The position numbers and the translations under genes were made by a program. Positions 1-15,000 of a DNA stretch of 64,000 nucleotides are shown here, one piece after another. The first letter of the stretch is position 1. Each line of letters opens with the position of its first letter. The stretch comes from Clytia hemisphaerica (lineage: Eukaryota; Cnidaria; Hydrozoa; Leptothecata; Clytiidae). The stretch covers positions 1 to 64,000 of the forward strand of contig CACVBU010001153.1 in the NCBI GenBank assembly GCA_902728285.1, read 5' to 3'. A model generated the notes under the pieces. The model had not been told where the DNA came from. It saw nothing but the letters and a program-made list of their open reading frames with translations, and did not search any database.

Positions 1-3000
1 TAATGATGTCAAAGAATGTCTTCAGAATCTTGTACGAAGTGTGTCCTTGAATCTAGGTTAGTAGCCATCTTTTGTAAGTGTGAACAGAAATGCTGTCAAT
101 GAATGTCTCCAAAATCTTGTACGAAGTGTCTCCTTGAATCTAGGTTAGTAGCAATCTTTTGTAAGTGTGAACTAATGCTGTCAAAGAATGTCTTCACAAA
201 TCTTGTACGAAGTGTCTCCTTGAATCTAGGTTTGTAGCAATCTTTTGTAAGTGTGAACAGAATGCTGTCAAAGAATGTCTTCAGAATCTTGTACGAAGTG
301 TCTTCTTGAATCTAGGTTAATAGCAATCTTTGTAAGTGTGAACATAATGATGTCAAAGAATGTCTCCAAAATCTTGTACGAAGTGTCTCCTTGAATCTAG
401 GTTTTAGCAATCTTTTGTAAGTGTGAATTAATGATGTCAAAGAATGTCTCCAAAATCTTGTAGAAGTGTCTCCTTGAATCTAGGTTAGTAGCAATTTTTG
501 TAAGTGTGAACATAATGCTGTCAAAGAATGTCTTCAAAATCTTTTACGAAGTGTCTCCTTGAATCTAGGTTAGTAGCAATCTTTTGTAAGTGTGAAGAGA
601 ATGCTGTCAATGAATGTCTCCGAAATCTTGTACTATGGTCTCCTTGAATCTAGGTTAATAGCAATCTTTTGTAAGTGTGAACATAATGCTGTCAAAGAAT
701 GTCTTCAAAATCTTGTAGGAAGTGTCTCCTTGAATCTAGGTTAGTAGCAATCTTTCTAGAGTGAACATAATGATGTCAAAGAATGTCTCCAAAATCTTGT
801 ACGAAGTGTCTCCTTGAATCTAGGTTAACAGCAATCTTTACTAAGTGTGAACATAATGATGTCAAAGAATGTCTTCAAAATCTTGTACGAAGTGTCTTCT
901 TGAATCTAGGTTAATAGCAATCTTTTGTAAGTGTGAACATAATGATGTCAAAGAATGTCTCCAAAATCTTGTACGAAGTGTCTCCTTGAATCTAGGTTTG
1001 TAGCAATCTTTTGTAAGTGTGAATTTAATGATGTCAAAGAATGTCTCCAAAATCTTGTACGAAGTGTCTCCTTGAATCTAGGTTTGTAGCAATCTTTTGT
1101 AAGTGTGAATTTAATGATGTCAAAGAATGTCTCCAAAATCTTGTTAGAAGTGTTTTCTTGAATCTAGGTTAATAGCAATCTTTTCTAAGTGTGAAAATAA
1201 TGATGTCAATGAATGTCTTCAGAATCTTGTACGAAGTGTCTCCTTGAATCTAGGTTAATAGCAATCTTTTCTAAGTGTGAACATAATGATGTCAAAGAAT
1301 GTCTCCAAAATCTTGTACGAAGTGTCTCCTTGAATCTAGGTTTATAGCAATCTTTCTAAGTGTGAACATAATGCTGTCAAAGAATGTCTTCAGAATCTTG
1401 TACGAAGTGTCTCTTGAATCTAGGTTTGTAGCAATCTTTTGTAAGTGTGAACATAATGATGTCAAAGAATGTCTCCAAAATCTTATACGAAGTGTCTCCT
1501 TGAATCTAGGTTAGTAGCAATCTTTGTAAGTGTGAAATAGAATGCTGTCAATGAATGTCTCCAAAATCTTGTACGGAGTGTCTCCTTGAATCTAGGTTAG
1601 TAGCAGTCTTTTGTAAGTGTGAACATAATGATGTCAAAGAATGTCTCCAAAATCTTGTACGAAGTGTCTCCTTGAATCTAGGTTAGTAGCAATCTTTTGT
1701 AAGTGTGAACAAGAATGCTGTCAAGAATGTCTCAAATCTTGTACGAAGTGTCTCCTTGAATCTAGGTTATAGCAATCTTTTGTAAGTTTTAACAGAATGC
1801 TGTCAAAGAATGTCTCCAAAATCTTGTACGAAGTGTCTCCTTGAATCTAGGTTAGTAGCAATCTTTTGTAAGTGTGAACAGAATGCTTTCAAAGAATGTC
1901 TCCAAAATCTTGTACGAAGTGTCCCTTGAATCTAGGTTAGTAGCAATCTTTTGTAAGTGTGAACAGAATGCTGTTAATGTCTCCAAATCTTGTACGAAGT
2001 GTCTCCTTGAATCTAGGTTGTAGCAATCTTTTGTAAGTGTGAACATAATGATGTCAAAGAATGTATCCAAAATCTTGTACGAAGTGTCTCCTTGAATCTA
2101 GGTTAGTAGCAATCTTTTTGTAAGTGTGAACATAATGCTGTCAAAGAATGTCTTCAGAATCTTGTACGAAGTGTCTCCTTGAATCTAGGTTTGTAGCAAT
2201 CTTTTGTAAGTGTGAACATAATGATGTCAAAGAATGTCTTCAGAATCTTGTACGAAGTGTTTCCTTGAATCTAGGTTAGTAGCAATCTTTTGTAAGTGTG
2301 AACATAATGATGTCAAAGAATGTCTTCAGAATCTTGTACGAAGTGTTTCCTTGAATCTAGGTTAGTAGCAATCTTTTGTAAGTGTGAACAGAATGCTGTC
2401 AATGAATGTCTCCAAAATCTTGTACGAAGTGTCTCCTTGAATCTAGGTTTGTAGCAATCTTTTGTAAGTGTGAACAGAATGCTGTCAAAGAATGTCTTCA
2501 GAATCTTGTACGAAGTGTCTTCTTGAATCTAGGTTATAGCAATCTTTTGTAAGTGTGAACATAATGATGTCAAAGAATGTCTCCAAAATCTTGTACGAAG
2601 TGTCTCCTTGAATCTAGGTTTGTAGCAATCTTTTGTAAGTGTGAATTAATGATGTCAAAGAATGTCTCCAAAATCTTGTTAGAAGTGTCTCCTTGAATCT
2701 AGGTTAGTAGCAATCTTTTGTAAGTGTGAACATAATGCTGTCAAAGAATGTCTTCAAAATCTTTTACGAAGTGTCTCCTTGAATCTAGGTTAGTAGCAAT
2801 CTTTTGTAAGTGTGAAGAGAATGCTGTCAATGAATGTCTCCGAAATCTTGTACTATGGGTCTCCTTGAATCTAGGTTAATAGCAATCTTTTGTAAGTGTG
2901 AACATAATGCTGTCAAAGAATGTCTTCAAAATCTTGTAGGAAGTGTCTCCTTGAATCTAGGTTAGTAGCAATCTTTTCTAGAGTGAACATAATGATGTCA

Positions 3001-6000
3001 AAGAATGTCTCCAAAATCTTGTACGAAGTGTCTCCTTGAATCTAGGTTAACAGCAATCTTTACTAAGTGTGAACATAATGATGTCAAAGAATGTCTTCAA
3101 AATCTTGTACGAAGTGTCTTCTTGAATCTAGGTTAATAGCAATCTTTTGTAAGTGTGAACATAATGATGTCAAAGAATGTCTCCAAAATCTTGTACGAAG
3201 TGTCTCCTTGAATCTAGGTTTGTAGCAATCTTTTGTAAGTGTGAATTTAATGATGTCAAAGAATGTCTCCAAAATCTTGTTAGAAGTGTCTCCTTGAATC
3301 TAGGTTAGTAGCAATCTTTTGTAAGTGTGAACATAATGCTGTCAAAGAATGTCTTCAAAATCTTGTACGAAGTGTCTCCTTGAATCTAGGTTAGTAGCAA
3401 TCTTTTGTAAGTGTGAAGAGAATGCTGTCAATGAATGTCTCTGAAATCTTGTACGAAGGGTCTCCTTGAATCTAGGTTATAGCAATCTTTTGTAAGTGTG
3501 AACATAATGCTGTCAAAGAATGTCTTCAAAATCTTGTAGGAAGTGTCTCCTTGAATCTAGGTTAGTAGCAATCTTTTCTAGAGTGAACATAATGATGTCA
3601 AAGAATGTCTCCAAAATCTTGTACGAAGTGTCTTCTTGAATCTAGGTTTGTAGCAATCTTTTGTAAGTGTGAACATAATGATGTCAAAGAATGTCTCCAA
3701 AATCTTGTACGAAGTGTCTCTTGAATCTAGGTTAATAGCAATCTTTTGTAAGTGTGAACATAATGATGTCAAAGAATGTCTTCAAAATCTTGTACGAAGT
3801 GTCTTCTTGAATCTAGGTTAATAGCAATCTTTTGTAAGTGTGAACATAATGATGTCAAAGAATGTCTCCAAAATCTTGTACGAAGTGTCTCCTTGAATCT
3901 AGGTTTGTAGCAATCTTTTGTAAGTGTGAATTTAATGATGTCAAAGAATGTCTCCAAAATCTTGTTAGAAGTGTCTCCTTGAATCTAGGTTAGTAGCAAT
4001 CTTTTGTAAGTGTGAACATAATGCTGTCAAAGAATGTCTTCAAAATCTTGTACGAAGTGTTTCTTGAATCTAGGTTAATAGCAATCTTTTCTAAGTGTGA
4101 AAATAATGATGTCAATGAATGTCTTCAGAATCTTGTACGAAGTGTCTCCTTGAATCTAGGTTAATAGCAATCTTTGTAAGTGTGAACATAATGATGTCAA
4201 AGAATGTCTCCAAAATCTTGTACGAAGTGTCTCCTTGAATCTAGGTTAATAGCAATCTTTTGTAAGTGTGAACATAATGCTGTCAAAGAATGTCTTCAAA
4301 ATCTTGTACGAAGTGTCTCCTTGAATCTAGGTTTGTAGCAATCTTTTGTAAGTGTGAACATAATGATGTCAAAGAATGTCTCCAAAATCTTGTACGAAGT
4401 GTCTCCTTGAATCTAGGTTTGTAGCAATCTTTTGTAAGTGTGAACATAATGATGTCAAAGAATGTCTCCAAAATCTTGTACGAAGTGTCTCCTTGAATCT
4501 AGGTTAGTAGCAATCTTTTGTAAGTGTGAACATAATGCTGTCAAAGAATGTCTTCAGAATCTTGTACGAAGTGTCTCCTTGAATCTAGGTTTGTAGCAAT
4601 CTTTTGTAAGTGTGAACATAATGATGTCAAAGAATGTCTTCAGAATCTTGTACGAAGTGTCTCCTTGAATCTAGGTTAGTAGCAATCTTTTGTAAGTGTG
4701 AACATAATGATGTCAAAGAATGTCTTCAGAATCTTGTACGAAGTGTCTCCTTGAATCTAGGTTAGTAGCAATCTTTTGTAAGTGTGAACAGAATGCTGTC
4801 AATGAATGTCTCCAAAATCTTGTACGAAGTGTCTCCTTGAATCTAGGTTTGTAGCAATCTTTTGTAAGTGTGAACAGAATGCTGTCAAAGAATGTCTTCA
4901 GAATCTTGTACGAAGTGTCTTCTTGAATCTAGGTTTATAGCAATCTTTTGTAAGTGTGAACATAATGATGTCAAAGAATGTCTCCAAAATCTTGTACGAA
5001 GTGTCTCCTTGAATCTAGGTTTGTAGCAATCTTTTGTAAGTGTGAACATAATGATGTCAAAGAATGTCTCCAAAATCTTGTTAGAAGTGTCTCCTTGAAT
5101 CTAGGTTAGTAGCAATCTTTTGTAAGTGTGAACATAATGCTGTCAAAGAATGTCTTCAAAATCTTTTACGAAGTGTCTCCTTGAATCTAGGTTTGTAGCA
5201 ATCTTTTGTAAGTGTGAATTTAATGATGTCAAAGAATGTCTCCAAATCTTGTACGAAGTGTCTCCTTGAATCTAGGTTTGTAGCAATCTTTTGTAAGTGT
5301 GAACATAATGCTGTCAAAGAATGTCTCCAAAATCTTGTACGAAGTGTCTCCTTGAATCTAGGTTAGTAGCAATCTTTTGTAAGTGTGAACATAATGATGT
5401 CAATGAATGTCTTCAAAATCTTGTACGAAGTGTCTCCTTGAATCTAGGTTAGTAGCAATCTTTTGTAAGTGTGAACATAATGATGTCAAAGAATGTCTCC
5501 AAAATCTTGTACGAAGTGTCTCCTTGAATCTAGGTTAGTAGCAATCTTTTGTAAGTGTGAACATAATGCTGTCAAAGAATGTCTTCAGAATCTTGTACGA
5601 AGTGTCTCCTTGAATCTAGGTTTGTAGCAATCTTTTGTAAGTGTGAACATAATGATGTCAAAGAATGTCTCCAAAATCTTGTACGAAGTGTCTCCTTGAA
5701 TCTAGGTTAGTAGCAATCTTTTGTAAGTGTGAACAGAATGCTGTCAAAGAATGTCTCCAAAATCTTGTACGAAGTGTCTCCTTGAATCTAGGTTAGTAGC
5801 AATCTTTTGTAAGTGTGAACATAATGATGTCAAAGAATGTCTCCAAAATCTTGTACGAAGTGTCTCCTTGAATCTAGGTTAGTAGCAATCTTTTGTAAGT
5901 GTGAACAGAATGCTGTCAAAGAATGTCTCCAAAATCTTGTACGAAGTGTCTCCTTGAATCTAGGTTAATAGCAATCTTTTGTAAGTTTTAACAGAATGCT

Positions 6001-9000
6001 GTCAAAGAATGTCTCCAAAATCTTGTACGAAGTGTCTCCTTGAATCTAGGTTAGTAGCAATCTTTTGTAAGTGTGAACATAATGCTGTCAAAGAATGTCT
6101 CCAAAATCTTGTACGAAGTGTCTCCTTGAATCTAGGTTAGTAGCAATCTTTTGTAAGTGTGAACAGAATGCTGTTAATGTCTCCAAAATCTTGTACGAAG
6201 TGTCTCCTTGAATCTAGGTTTGTAGCAATCTTTTGTAAGTGTGAACATAATGATGTCAAAGAATGTCTCCAAAATCTTGTACGAAGTGTCTCCTTGAATC
6301 TAGGTTAGTAGCAATCTTTTGTAAGTGTGAACAGAATGCTGTCAAAGAATGTCTCCAAAATCTTGTACGAAGTGTCTCCTTGAATCTAGGTTTGTAGCAA
6401 TCTTTTGTAAGTGTGAACAGAATGCTGTCAAAGAATGTCTTCAGAATCTTGTACGAAGTGTCTTCTTGAATCTAGGTTTATAGCAATCTTTTGTAAGTGT
6501 GAACATAATGATGTCAAAGAATGTCTCCAAAATCTTGTACGAAGTGTCTCCTTGAATCTAGGTTAGTAGCAATCTTTTGTAAGTGTGAATTTAATGATGT
6601 CAAAGAATGTCTCCAAAATCTTGTACGAAGTGTCTCCTTGAATCTAGGTTAGTAGCAATCTTTTGTAAGTGTGAACATAATGCTGTCAAAGAATGTCTTC
6701 AAAATCTTGTACGAAGTGTCTCCTTGAATCTAGGTTTGTAGCAATCTTTTGTAAGTGTGAATTTAATGATGTCAAAGAATGTCTCCAAAATCTTGTACGA
6801 AGTGTCTCCTTGAATCTAGGTTTGTAGCAATCTTTTGTAAGTGTGAATTTAATGATGTCAAAGAATGTCTCCAAAATCTTGTTAGAAGTGTTTTCTTGAA
6901 TCTAGGTTAATAGCAATCTTTTCTAAGTGTGAAAATAATGATGTCAATGAATGTCTTCAGAATCTTGTACGAAGTGTCTCCTTGAATCTAGGTTAATAGC
7001 AATCTTTTCTAAGTGTGAACATAATGATGTCAAAGAATGTCTCCAAAATCTTGTACGAAGTGTCTCCTTGAATCTAGGTTAATAGCAATCTTTTCTAAGT
7101 GTGAACATAATGCTGTCAAAGAATGTCTTCAGAATCTTGTACGAAGTGTCTCCTTGAATCTAGGTTTGTAGCAATCTTTTGTAAGTGTGAACATAATGAT
7201 GTCAAAGAATGTCTCCAAAATCTTATACGAAGTGTCTCCTTGAATCTAGGTTAGTAGCAATCTTTTGTAAGTGTGAATAGAATGCTGTCAATGAATGTCT
7301 CCAAAATCTTGTACGAAGTGTCTCCTTGAATCTAGGTTAGTAGCAGTCTTTTGTAAGTGTGAACATAATGATGTCAAAGAATGTCTCCAAAATCTTGTAC
7401 GAAGTGTCTCCTTGAATCTAGGTTAGTAGCAATCTTTTGTAAGTGTGAACAAGAATGCTGTCAATGAATGTCTCCAAAATCTTGTACGAAGTGTCTCCTT
7501 GAATCTAGGTTAATAGCAATCTTTTGTAAGTTTTAACAGAATGCTGTCAAAGAATGTCTCCAAAATCTTGTACGAAGTGTCTCCTTGAATCTAGGTTAGT
7601 AGCAATCTTTTGTAAGTGTGAACAGAATGCTTTCAAAGAATGTCTCCAAAATCTTGTACGAAGTGTCCCTTTGAATCTAGGTTAGTAGCAATCTTTTGTA
7701 AGTGTGAACAGAATGCTGTTAATGTCTCCAAAATCTTGTACGAAGTGTCTCCTTGAATCTAGGTTTGTAGCAATCTTTTGTAAGTGTGAACATAATGATG
7801 TCAAAGAATGTATCCAAAATCTTGTACGAAGTGTCTCCTTGAATCTAGGTTAGTAGCAATCTTTTTGTAAGTGTGAACATAATGCTGTCAAAGAATGTCT
7901 TCAGAATCTTGTACGAAGTGTCTCCTTGAATCTAGGTTTGTAGCAATCTTTTGTAAGTGTGAACATAATGATGTCAAAGAATGTCTTCAGAATCTTGTAC
8001 GAAGTGTTTCCTTGAATCTAGGTTAGTAGCAATATTTTGTAAGTGTGAACATAATGATGTCAAAGAATGTCTTCAGAATCTTGTACGAAGTGTTTCCTTG
8101 AATCTAGGTTAGTAGCAATCTTTTGTAAGTGTGAACAGAATGCTGTCAATGAATGTCTCCAAAATCTTGTACGAAGTGTCTCCTTGAATCTAGGTTTGTA
8201 GCAATCTTTTGTAAGTGTGAACAGAATGCTGTCAAAGAATGTCTTCAGAATCTTGTACGAAGTGTCTTCTTGAATCTAGGTTTATAGCAATCTTTTGTAA
8301 GTGTGAACATAATGATGTCAAAGAATGTCTCCAAAATCTTGTACGAAGTGTCTCCTTGAATCTAGGTTTGTAGCAATCTTTTGTAAGTGTGAATTTAATG
8401 ATGTCAAAGAATGTCTCCAAAATCTTGTTAGAAGTGTCTCCTTGAATCTAGGTTAGTAGCAATCTTTTGTAAGTGTGAACATAATGCTGTCAAAGAATGT
8501 CTTCAAAATCTTTTACGAAGTGTCTCCTTGAATCTAGGTTAGTAGCAATCTTTTGTAAGTGTGAAGAGAATGCTGTCAATGAATGTCTCCGAAATCTTGT
8601 ACTATGGGTCTCCTTGAATCTAGGTTAATAGCAATCTTTTGTAAGTGTGAACATAATGCTGTCAAAGAATGTCTTCAAAATCTTGTAGGAAGTGTCTCCT
8701 TGAATCTAGGTTAGTAGCAATCTTTTCTAGAGTGAACATAATGATGTCAAAGAATGTCTCCAAAATCTTGTACGAAGTGTCTCCTTGAATCTAGGTTAAC
8801 AGCAATCTTTACTAAGTGTGAACATAATGATGTCAAAGAATGTCTTCAAAATCTTGTACGAAGTGTCTTCTTGAATCTAGGTTAATAGCAATCTTTTGTA
8901 AGTGTGAACATAATGATGTCAAAGAATGTCTCCAAAATCTTGTACGAAGTGTCTCCTTGAATCTAGGTTTGTAGCAATCTTTTGTAAGTGTGAATTTAAT

Positions 9001-12000
9001 GATGTCAAAGAATGTCTCCAAAATCTTGTTAGAAGTGTCTCCTTGAATCTAGGTTAGTAGCAATCTTTTGTAAGTGTGAACATAATGCTGTCAAAGAATG
9101 TCTTCAAAATGTTTTACGAAGTGTCTCCTTGAATCTAGGTTAGTAGCAATCTTTTGTAAGTGTGAAGAGAATGCTGTCAATGAATGTCTCTGAAATCTTG
9201 TACTATGGGTCTCCTTGAATCTAGGTTAATAGCAATCTTTTGTAAGTGTGAACATAATGCTGTCAAAGAATGTCTTCAAAATCTTGTAGGAAGTGTCTCC
9301 TTGAATCTAGGTTAGTAGCAATCTTTTCTAGAGTGAACATAATGATGTCAAAGAATGTCTCCAAAATCTTGTACGAAGTGTCTTCTTGAATCTAGGTTTG
9401 TAGCAATCTTTTGTAAGTGTGAACATAATGATGTCAAAGAATGTCTCCAAAATCTTGTACGAAGTGTCTTCTTGAATCTAGGTTAATAGCAATCTTTTCT
9501 AAGTGTGAACATAATGATGTCAAAGAATGTCTTCAAAATCTTGTACGAAGTGTCTTCTTGAATCTAGGTTAATAGCAATCTTTTGTAAGTGTGAACATAA
9601 TGATGTCAAAGAATGTCTCCAAAATCTTGTACGAAGTGTCTCCTTGAATCTAGGTTTGTAGCAATCTTTTGTAAGTGTGAATTTAATGATGTCAAAGAAT
9701 GTCTCCAAAATCTTGTTAGAAGTGTCTCCTTGAATCTAGGTTACTAGCAATCTTTTGTAAGTGTGAACATAATGCTGTCAAAGAATGTCTTCAAAATCTT
9801 GTACGAAGTGTTTTCTTGAATCTAGGTTAATAGCAATCTTTTCTAAGTGTGAAAATAATGATGTCAATGAATGTCTTCAGAATCTTGTACGAAGTGTCTC
9901 CTTGAATCTAGGTTAATAGCAATCTTTTCTAAGTGTGAACATAATGATGTCAAAGAATGTCTCCAAAATCTTGTACGAAGTGTCTCCTTGAATCTAGGTT
10001 AATAGCAATCTTTTCTAAGTGTGAACATAATGCTGTCAAAGAATGTCTTCAGAATCTTGTACGAAGTGTCTCCTTGAATCTAGGTTTGTAGCAATCTTTT
10101 GTAAGTGTGAACATAATGATGTCAAAGAATGTCTCCAAAATCTTGTACGAAGTGTCTCCTTGAATCTAGGTTGTAGCAATCTTTTGTAAGTGTGAACATA
10201 ATGATGTCAAAGAATGTATCCAAAATCTTGTACGAAGTGTCTCCTTGAATCTAGGTTAGTAGCAATCTTTTTGTAAGTGTGAACATAATGCTGTCAAAGA
10301 ATGTCTTCAGAATCTTGTACGAAGTGTCTCCTTGAATCTAGGTTTGTAGCAATCTTTTGTAAGTGTGAACATAATGATGTCAAAGAATGTCTTCAGAATC
10401 TTGTACGAAGTGTTTCCTTGAATCTAGGTTAGTAGCAATATTTAGTAAGTGTGAACATAATGATGTCAAAGAATGTCTTCAGAATCTTGTACGAAGTGTT
10501 TCCTTGAATCTAGGTTAGTAGCAATCTTTTGTAAGTGTGAACAGAATGCTGTCAATGAATGTCTCCAAAATCTTGTACGAAGTGTCTCCTTGAATCTAGG
10601 TTTGTAGCAATCTTTTGTAAGTGTGAACAGAATGCTGTCAAAGAATGTCTTCAGAATCTTGTACGAAGTGTCTTCTTGAATCTAGGTTTATAGCAATCTT
10701 TTGTAAGTGTGAACATAATGATGTCAAAGAATGTCTCCAAAATCTTGTACGAAGTGTCTCCTTGAATCTAGGTTTGTAGCAATCTTTTGTAAGTGTGAAT
10801 TTAATGATGTCAAAGAATGTCTCCAAAATCTTGTTAGAAGTGTCTCCTTGAATCTAGGTTAGTAGCAATCTTTTGTAAGTGTGAACATAATGCTGTCAAA
10901 GAATGTCTTCAAAATCTTTTACGAAGTGTCTCCTTGAATCTAGGTTTGTAGCAATCTTTTGTAAGTGTGAATTTAATGATGTCAAAGAATGTCTCCAAAA
11001 TCTTGTACGAAGTGTCTCCTTGAATCTAGGTTTGTAGCAATCTTTTGTAAGTGTGAATTTAATGATGTCAAAGAATGTCTCCAAAATCTTGTTAGAAGTG
11101 TTTCTTGAATCTAGGTTAATAGCAATCTTTTCTAAGTGTGAACATAATGATGTCAATGAATGTCTTCAGAATCTTGTACGAAGTGTCTCCTTGAATCTAG
11201 GTTAATAGCAATCTTTTCTAAGTGTGAACATAATGATGTCAAAGAATGTCTCCAAAATCTTGTACGAAGTGTCTCCTTGAATCTAGGTTAATAGCAATCT
11301 TTTGTAAGTGTGAACATAATGCTGTCAAAGAATGTCTTCAGAATCTTGTACGAAGTGTCTCCTTGAATCTAGGTTTGTAGCAATCTTTTGTAAGTGTGAA
11401 CATAATGATGTCAAAGAATGTCTCCAAAATCTTATACGAAGTGTCTCCTTGAATCTAGGTTAGTAGCAATCTTTTGTAAGTGTGAATAGAATGCTGTCAA
11501 TGAATGTCTCCAAAATCTTGTACGAAGTGTCTCCTTGAATCTAGGTTAGTAGCAATCTTTTGTAAGTGTGAACATAATGATGTCAAAGAATGTCTCCAAA
11601 ATCTTGTACGAAGTGTCTCCTTGAATCTAGGTTAGTAGCAATCTTTTGTAAGTGTGAACAAGAATGCTGTCAATGAATGTCTCCAAAATCTTGTACGAAG
11701 TGTCTCCTTGAATCTAGGTTAATAGCAATCTTTTGTAAGTTTTAACAGAATGCTGTCAAAGAATGTCTCCAAAATCTTGTACGAAGTGTCTCCTTGAATC
11801 TAGGTTAGTAGCAATCTTTTGTAAGTGTGAACAGAATGCTTTCAAAGAATGTCTCCAAAATCTTGTACGAAGTGTCCCTTGAATCTAGGTTAGTAGCAAT
11901 CTTTTGTAAGTGTGAACAGAATGCTGTTAATGTCTCCAAAATCTTGTACGAAGTGTCTCCTTGAATCTAGGTTTGTAGCAATCTTTTGTAAGTGTGAACA

Positions 12001-15000
12001 TAATGATGTCAAAGAATGTATCCAAAATCTTGTACGAAGTGTCTCCTTGAATCTAGGTTAGTAGCAATCTTTTTGTAAGTGTGAACAGAATGCTGTCAAT
12101 GAATGTCTCCAAAATCTTGTACGAAGTGTCTCCTTGAATCTAGGTTTGTAGCAATCTTTTGTAAGTGTGAACAGAATGCTGTCAAAGAATGTCTTCAGAA
12201 TCTTGTACGAAGTGTCTTCTTGAATCTAGGTTTATAGCAATCTTTTGTAAGTGTGAACATAATGATGTCAAAGAATGTCTCCAAAATCTTGTACGAAGTG
12301 TCTCCTTGAATCTAGGTTTGTAGCAATCTTTTGTAAGTGTGAATTTAATGATGTCAAAGAATGTCTCCAAAATCTTGTTAGAAGTGTCTCCTTGAATCTA
12401 GGTTAGTAGCAATCTTTTGTAAGTGTGAACATAATGCTGTCAAAGAATGTCTTCAAAATCTTTTACGAAGTGTCTCCTTGAATCTAGGTTTGTAGCAATC
12501 TTTTGTAAGTGTGAATTTAATGATGTCAAAGAATGTCTCCAAAATCTTGTACGAAGTGTCTCCTTGAATCTAGGTTTGTAGCAATCTTTTGTAAGTGTGA
12601 ATTTAATGATGTCAAAGAATGTCTCCAAAATCTTGTTAGAAGTGTTTTCTTGAATCTAGGTTAATAGCAATCTTTTCTAAGTGTGAAAATAATGATGTCA
12701 ATGAATGTCTTCAGAATCTTGTACGAAGTGTCTCCTTGAATCTAGGTTAATAGCAATCTTTTGTAAGTGTGAACATAATGATGTCAAAGAATGTCTCCAA
12801 AATCTTGTACGAAGTGTCTCCTTGAATCTAGGTTAATAGCAATCTTTTCTAAGTGTGAACATAATGCTGTCAAAGAATGTCTTCAGAATCTTGTACGAAG
12901 TGTCTCCTTGAATCTAGGTTTGTAGCAATCTTTTGTAAGTGTGAACATAATGATGTCAAAGAATGTCTCCAAAATCTTGTACGAAGTGTCTCCTTGAATC
13001 TAGGTTAGTAGCAATCTTTTGTAAGTGTGAATAGAATGCTGTCAATGAATGTCTCCAAAATCTTGTACGAAGTGTCTCCTTGAATCTAGGTTAGTAGCAA
13101 TCTTTTGTAAGTGTGAACATAATGATGTCAAAGAATGTCTCCAAAATCTTGTACGAAGTGTCTCCTTGAATCTAGGTTAGTAGCAATCTTTTGTAAGTGT
13201 GAACAAGAATGCTGTCAATGAATGTCTCCAAAATCTTGTACGAAGTGTCTCCTTGAATCTAGGTTAATAGCAATCTTTTGTAAGTTTTAACAGAATGCTG
13301 TCAAAGAATGTCTCCAAAATCTTGTACGAAGTGTCTCCTTGAATCTAGGTTAGTAGCAATCTTTTGTAAGTGTGAACAGAATGCTTTCAAAGAATGTCTC
13401 CAAAATCTTGTACGAAGTGTCCCTTTGAATCTAGGTTAGTAGCAATCTTTTGTAAGTGTGAACAGAATGCTGTTAATGTCTCCAAAATCTTGTACGAAGT
13501 GTCTCCTTGAATCTAGGTTTGTAGCAATCTTTTGTAAGTGTGAACATAATGATGTCAAAGAATGTATCCAAAATCTTGTACGAAGTGTCTCCTTGAATCT
13601 AGGTTAGTAGCAATCTTTTTGTAAGTGTGAACATAATGCTGTCAAAGAATGTCTTCAGAATCTTGTACGAAGTGTCTCCTTGAATCTAGGTTTGTAGCAA
13701 TCTTTTGTAAGTGTGAACATAATGATGTCAAAGAATGTCTTCAGAATCTTGTACGAAGTGTTTCCTTGAATCTAGGTTAGTAGCAATATTTTGTAAGTGT
13801 GAACATAATGATGTCAAAGAATGTCTTCAGAATCTTGTACGAAGTGTTTCCTTGAATCTAGGTTAGTAGCAATCTTTTGTAAGTGTGAACAGAATGCTGT
13901 CAATGAATGTCTCCAAAATCTTGTACGAAGTGTCTCCTTGAATCTAGGTTTGTAGCAATCTTTTGTAAGTGTGAACAGAATGCTGTCAAAGAATGTCTTC
14001 AGAATCTTGTACGAAGTGTCTTCTTGAATCTAGGTTTATAGCAATCTTTTGTAAGTGTGAACATAATGATGTCAAAGAATGTCTCCAAAATCTTGTACGA
14101 AGTGTCTCCTTGAATCTAGGTTTGTAGCAATCTTTTGTAAGTGTGAATTTAATGATGTCAAAGAATGTCTCCAAAATCTTGTTAGAAGTGTCTCCTTGAA
14201 TCTAGGTTAGTAGCAATCTTTTGTAAGTGTGAACATAATGCTGTCAAAGAATGTCTTCAAAATCTTTTACGAAGTGTCTCCTTGAATCTAGGTTAGTAGC
14301 AATCTTTTGTAAGTGTGAACAGAATGCTGTCAATGAATGTCTCCGAAATCTTGTACTATGGGTCTCCTTGAATCTAGGTTAATAGCAATCTTTTGTAAGT
14401 GTGAACATAATGCTGTCAAAGAATGTCTTCAAAATCTTGTAGGAAGTGTCTCCTTGAATCTAGGTTAGTAGCAATCTTTTCTAGAGTGAACATAATGATG
14501 TCAAAGAATGTCTCCAAAATCTTGTACGAAGTGTCTCCTTGAATCTAGGTTAACAGCAATCTTTACTAAGTGTGAACATAATGATGTCAAAGAATGTCTT
14601 CAAAATCTTGTACGAAGTGTCTTCTTGAATCTAGGTTAATAGCAATCTTTTGTAAGTGTGAACATAATGATGTCAAAGAATGTCTCCAAAATCTTGTACG
14701 AAGTGTCTCCTTGAATCTAGGTTTGTAGCAATCTTTTGTAAGTGTGAATTTAATGATGTCAAAGAATGTCTCCAAAATCTTGTTAGAAGTGTCTCCTTGA
14801 ATCTAGGTTAGTAGCAATCTTTTGTAAGTGTGAACATAATGCTGTCAAAGAATGTCTTCAAAATGTTTTACGAAGTGTCTCCTTGAATCTAGGTTAGTAG
14901 CAATCTTTTGTAAGTGTGAAGAGAATGCTGTCAATGAATGTCTCTGAAATCTTGTACTATGGGTCTCCTTGAATCTAGGTTAATAGCAATCTTTTGTAAG

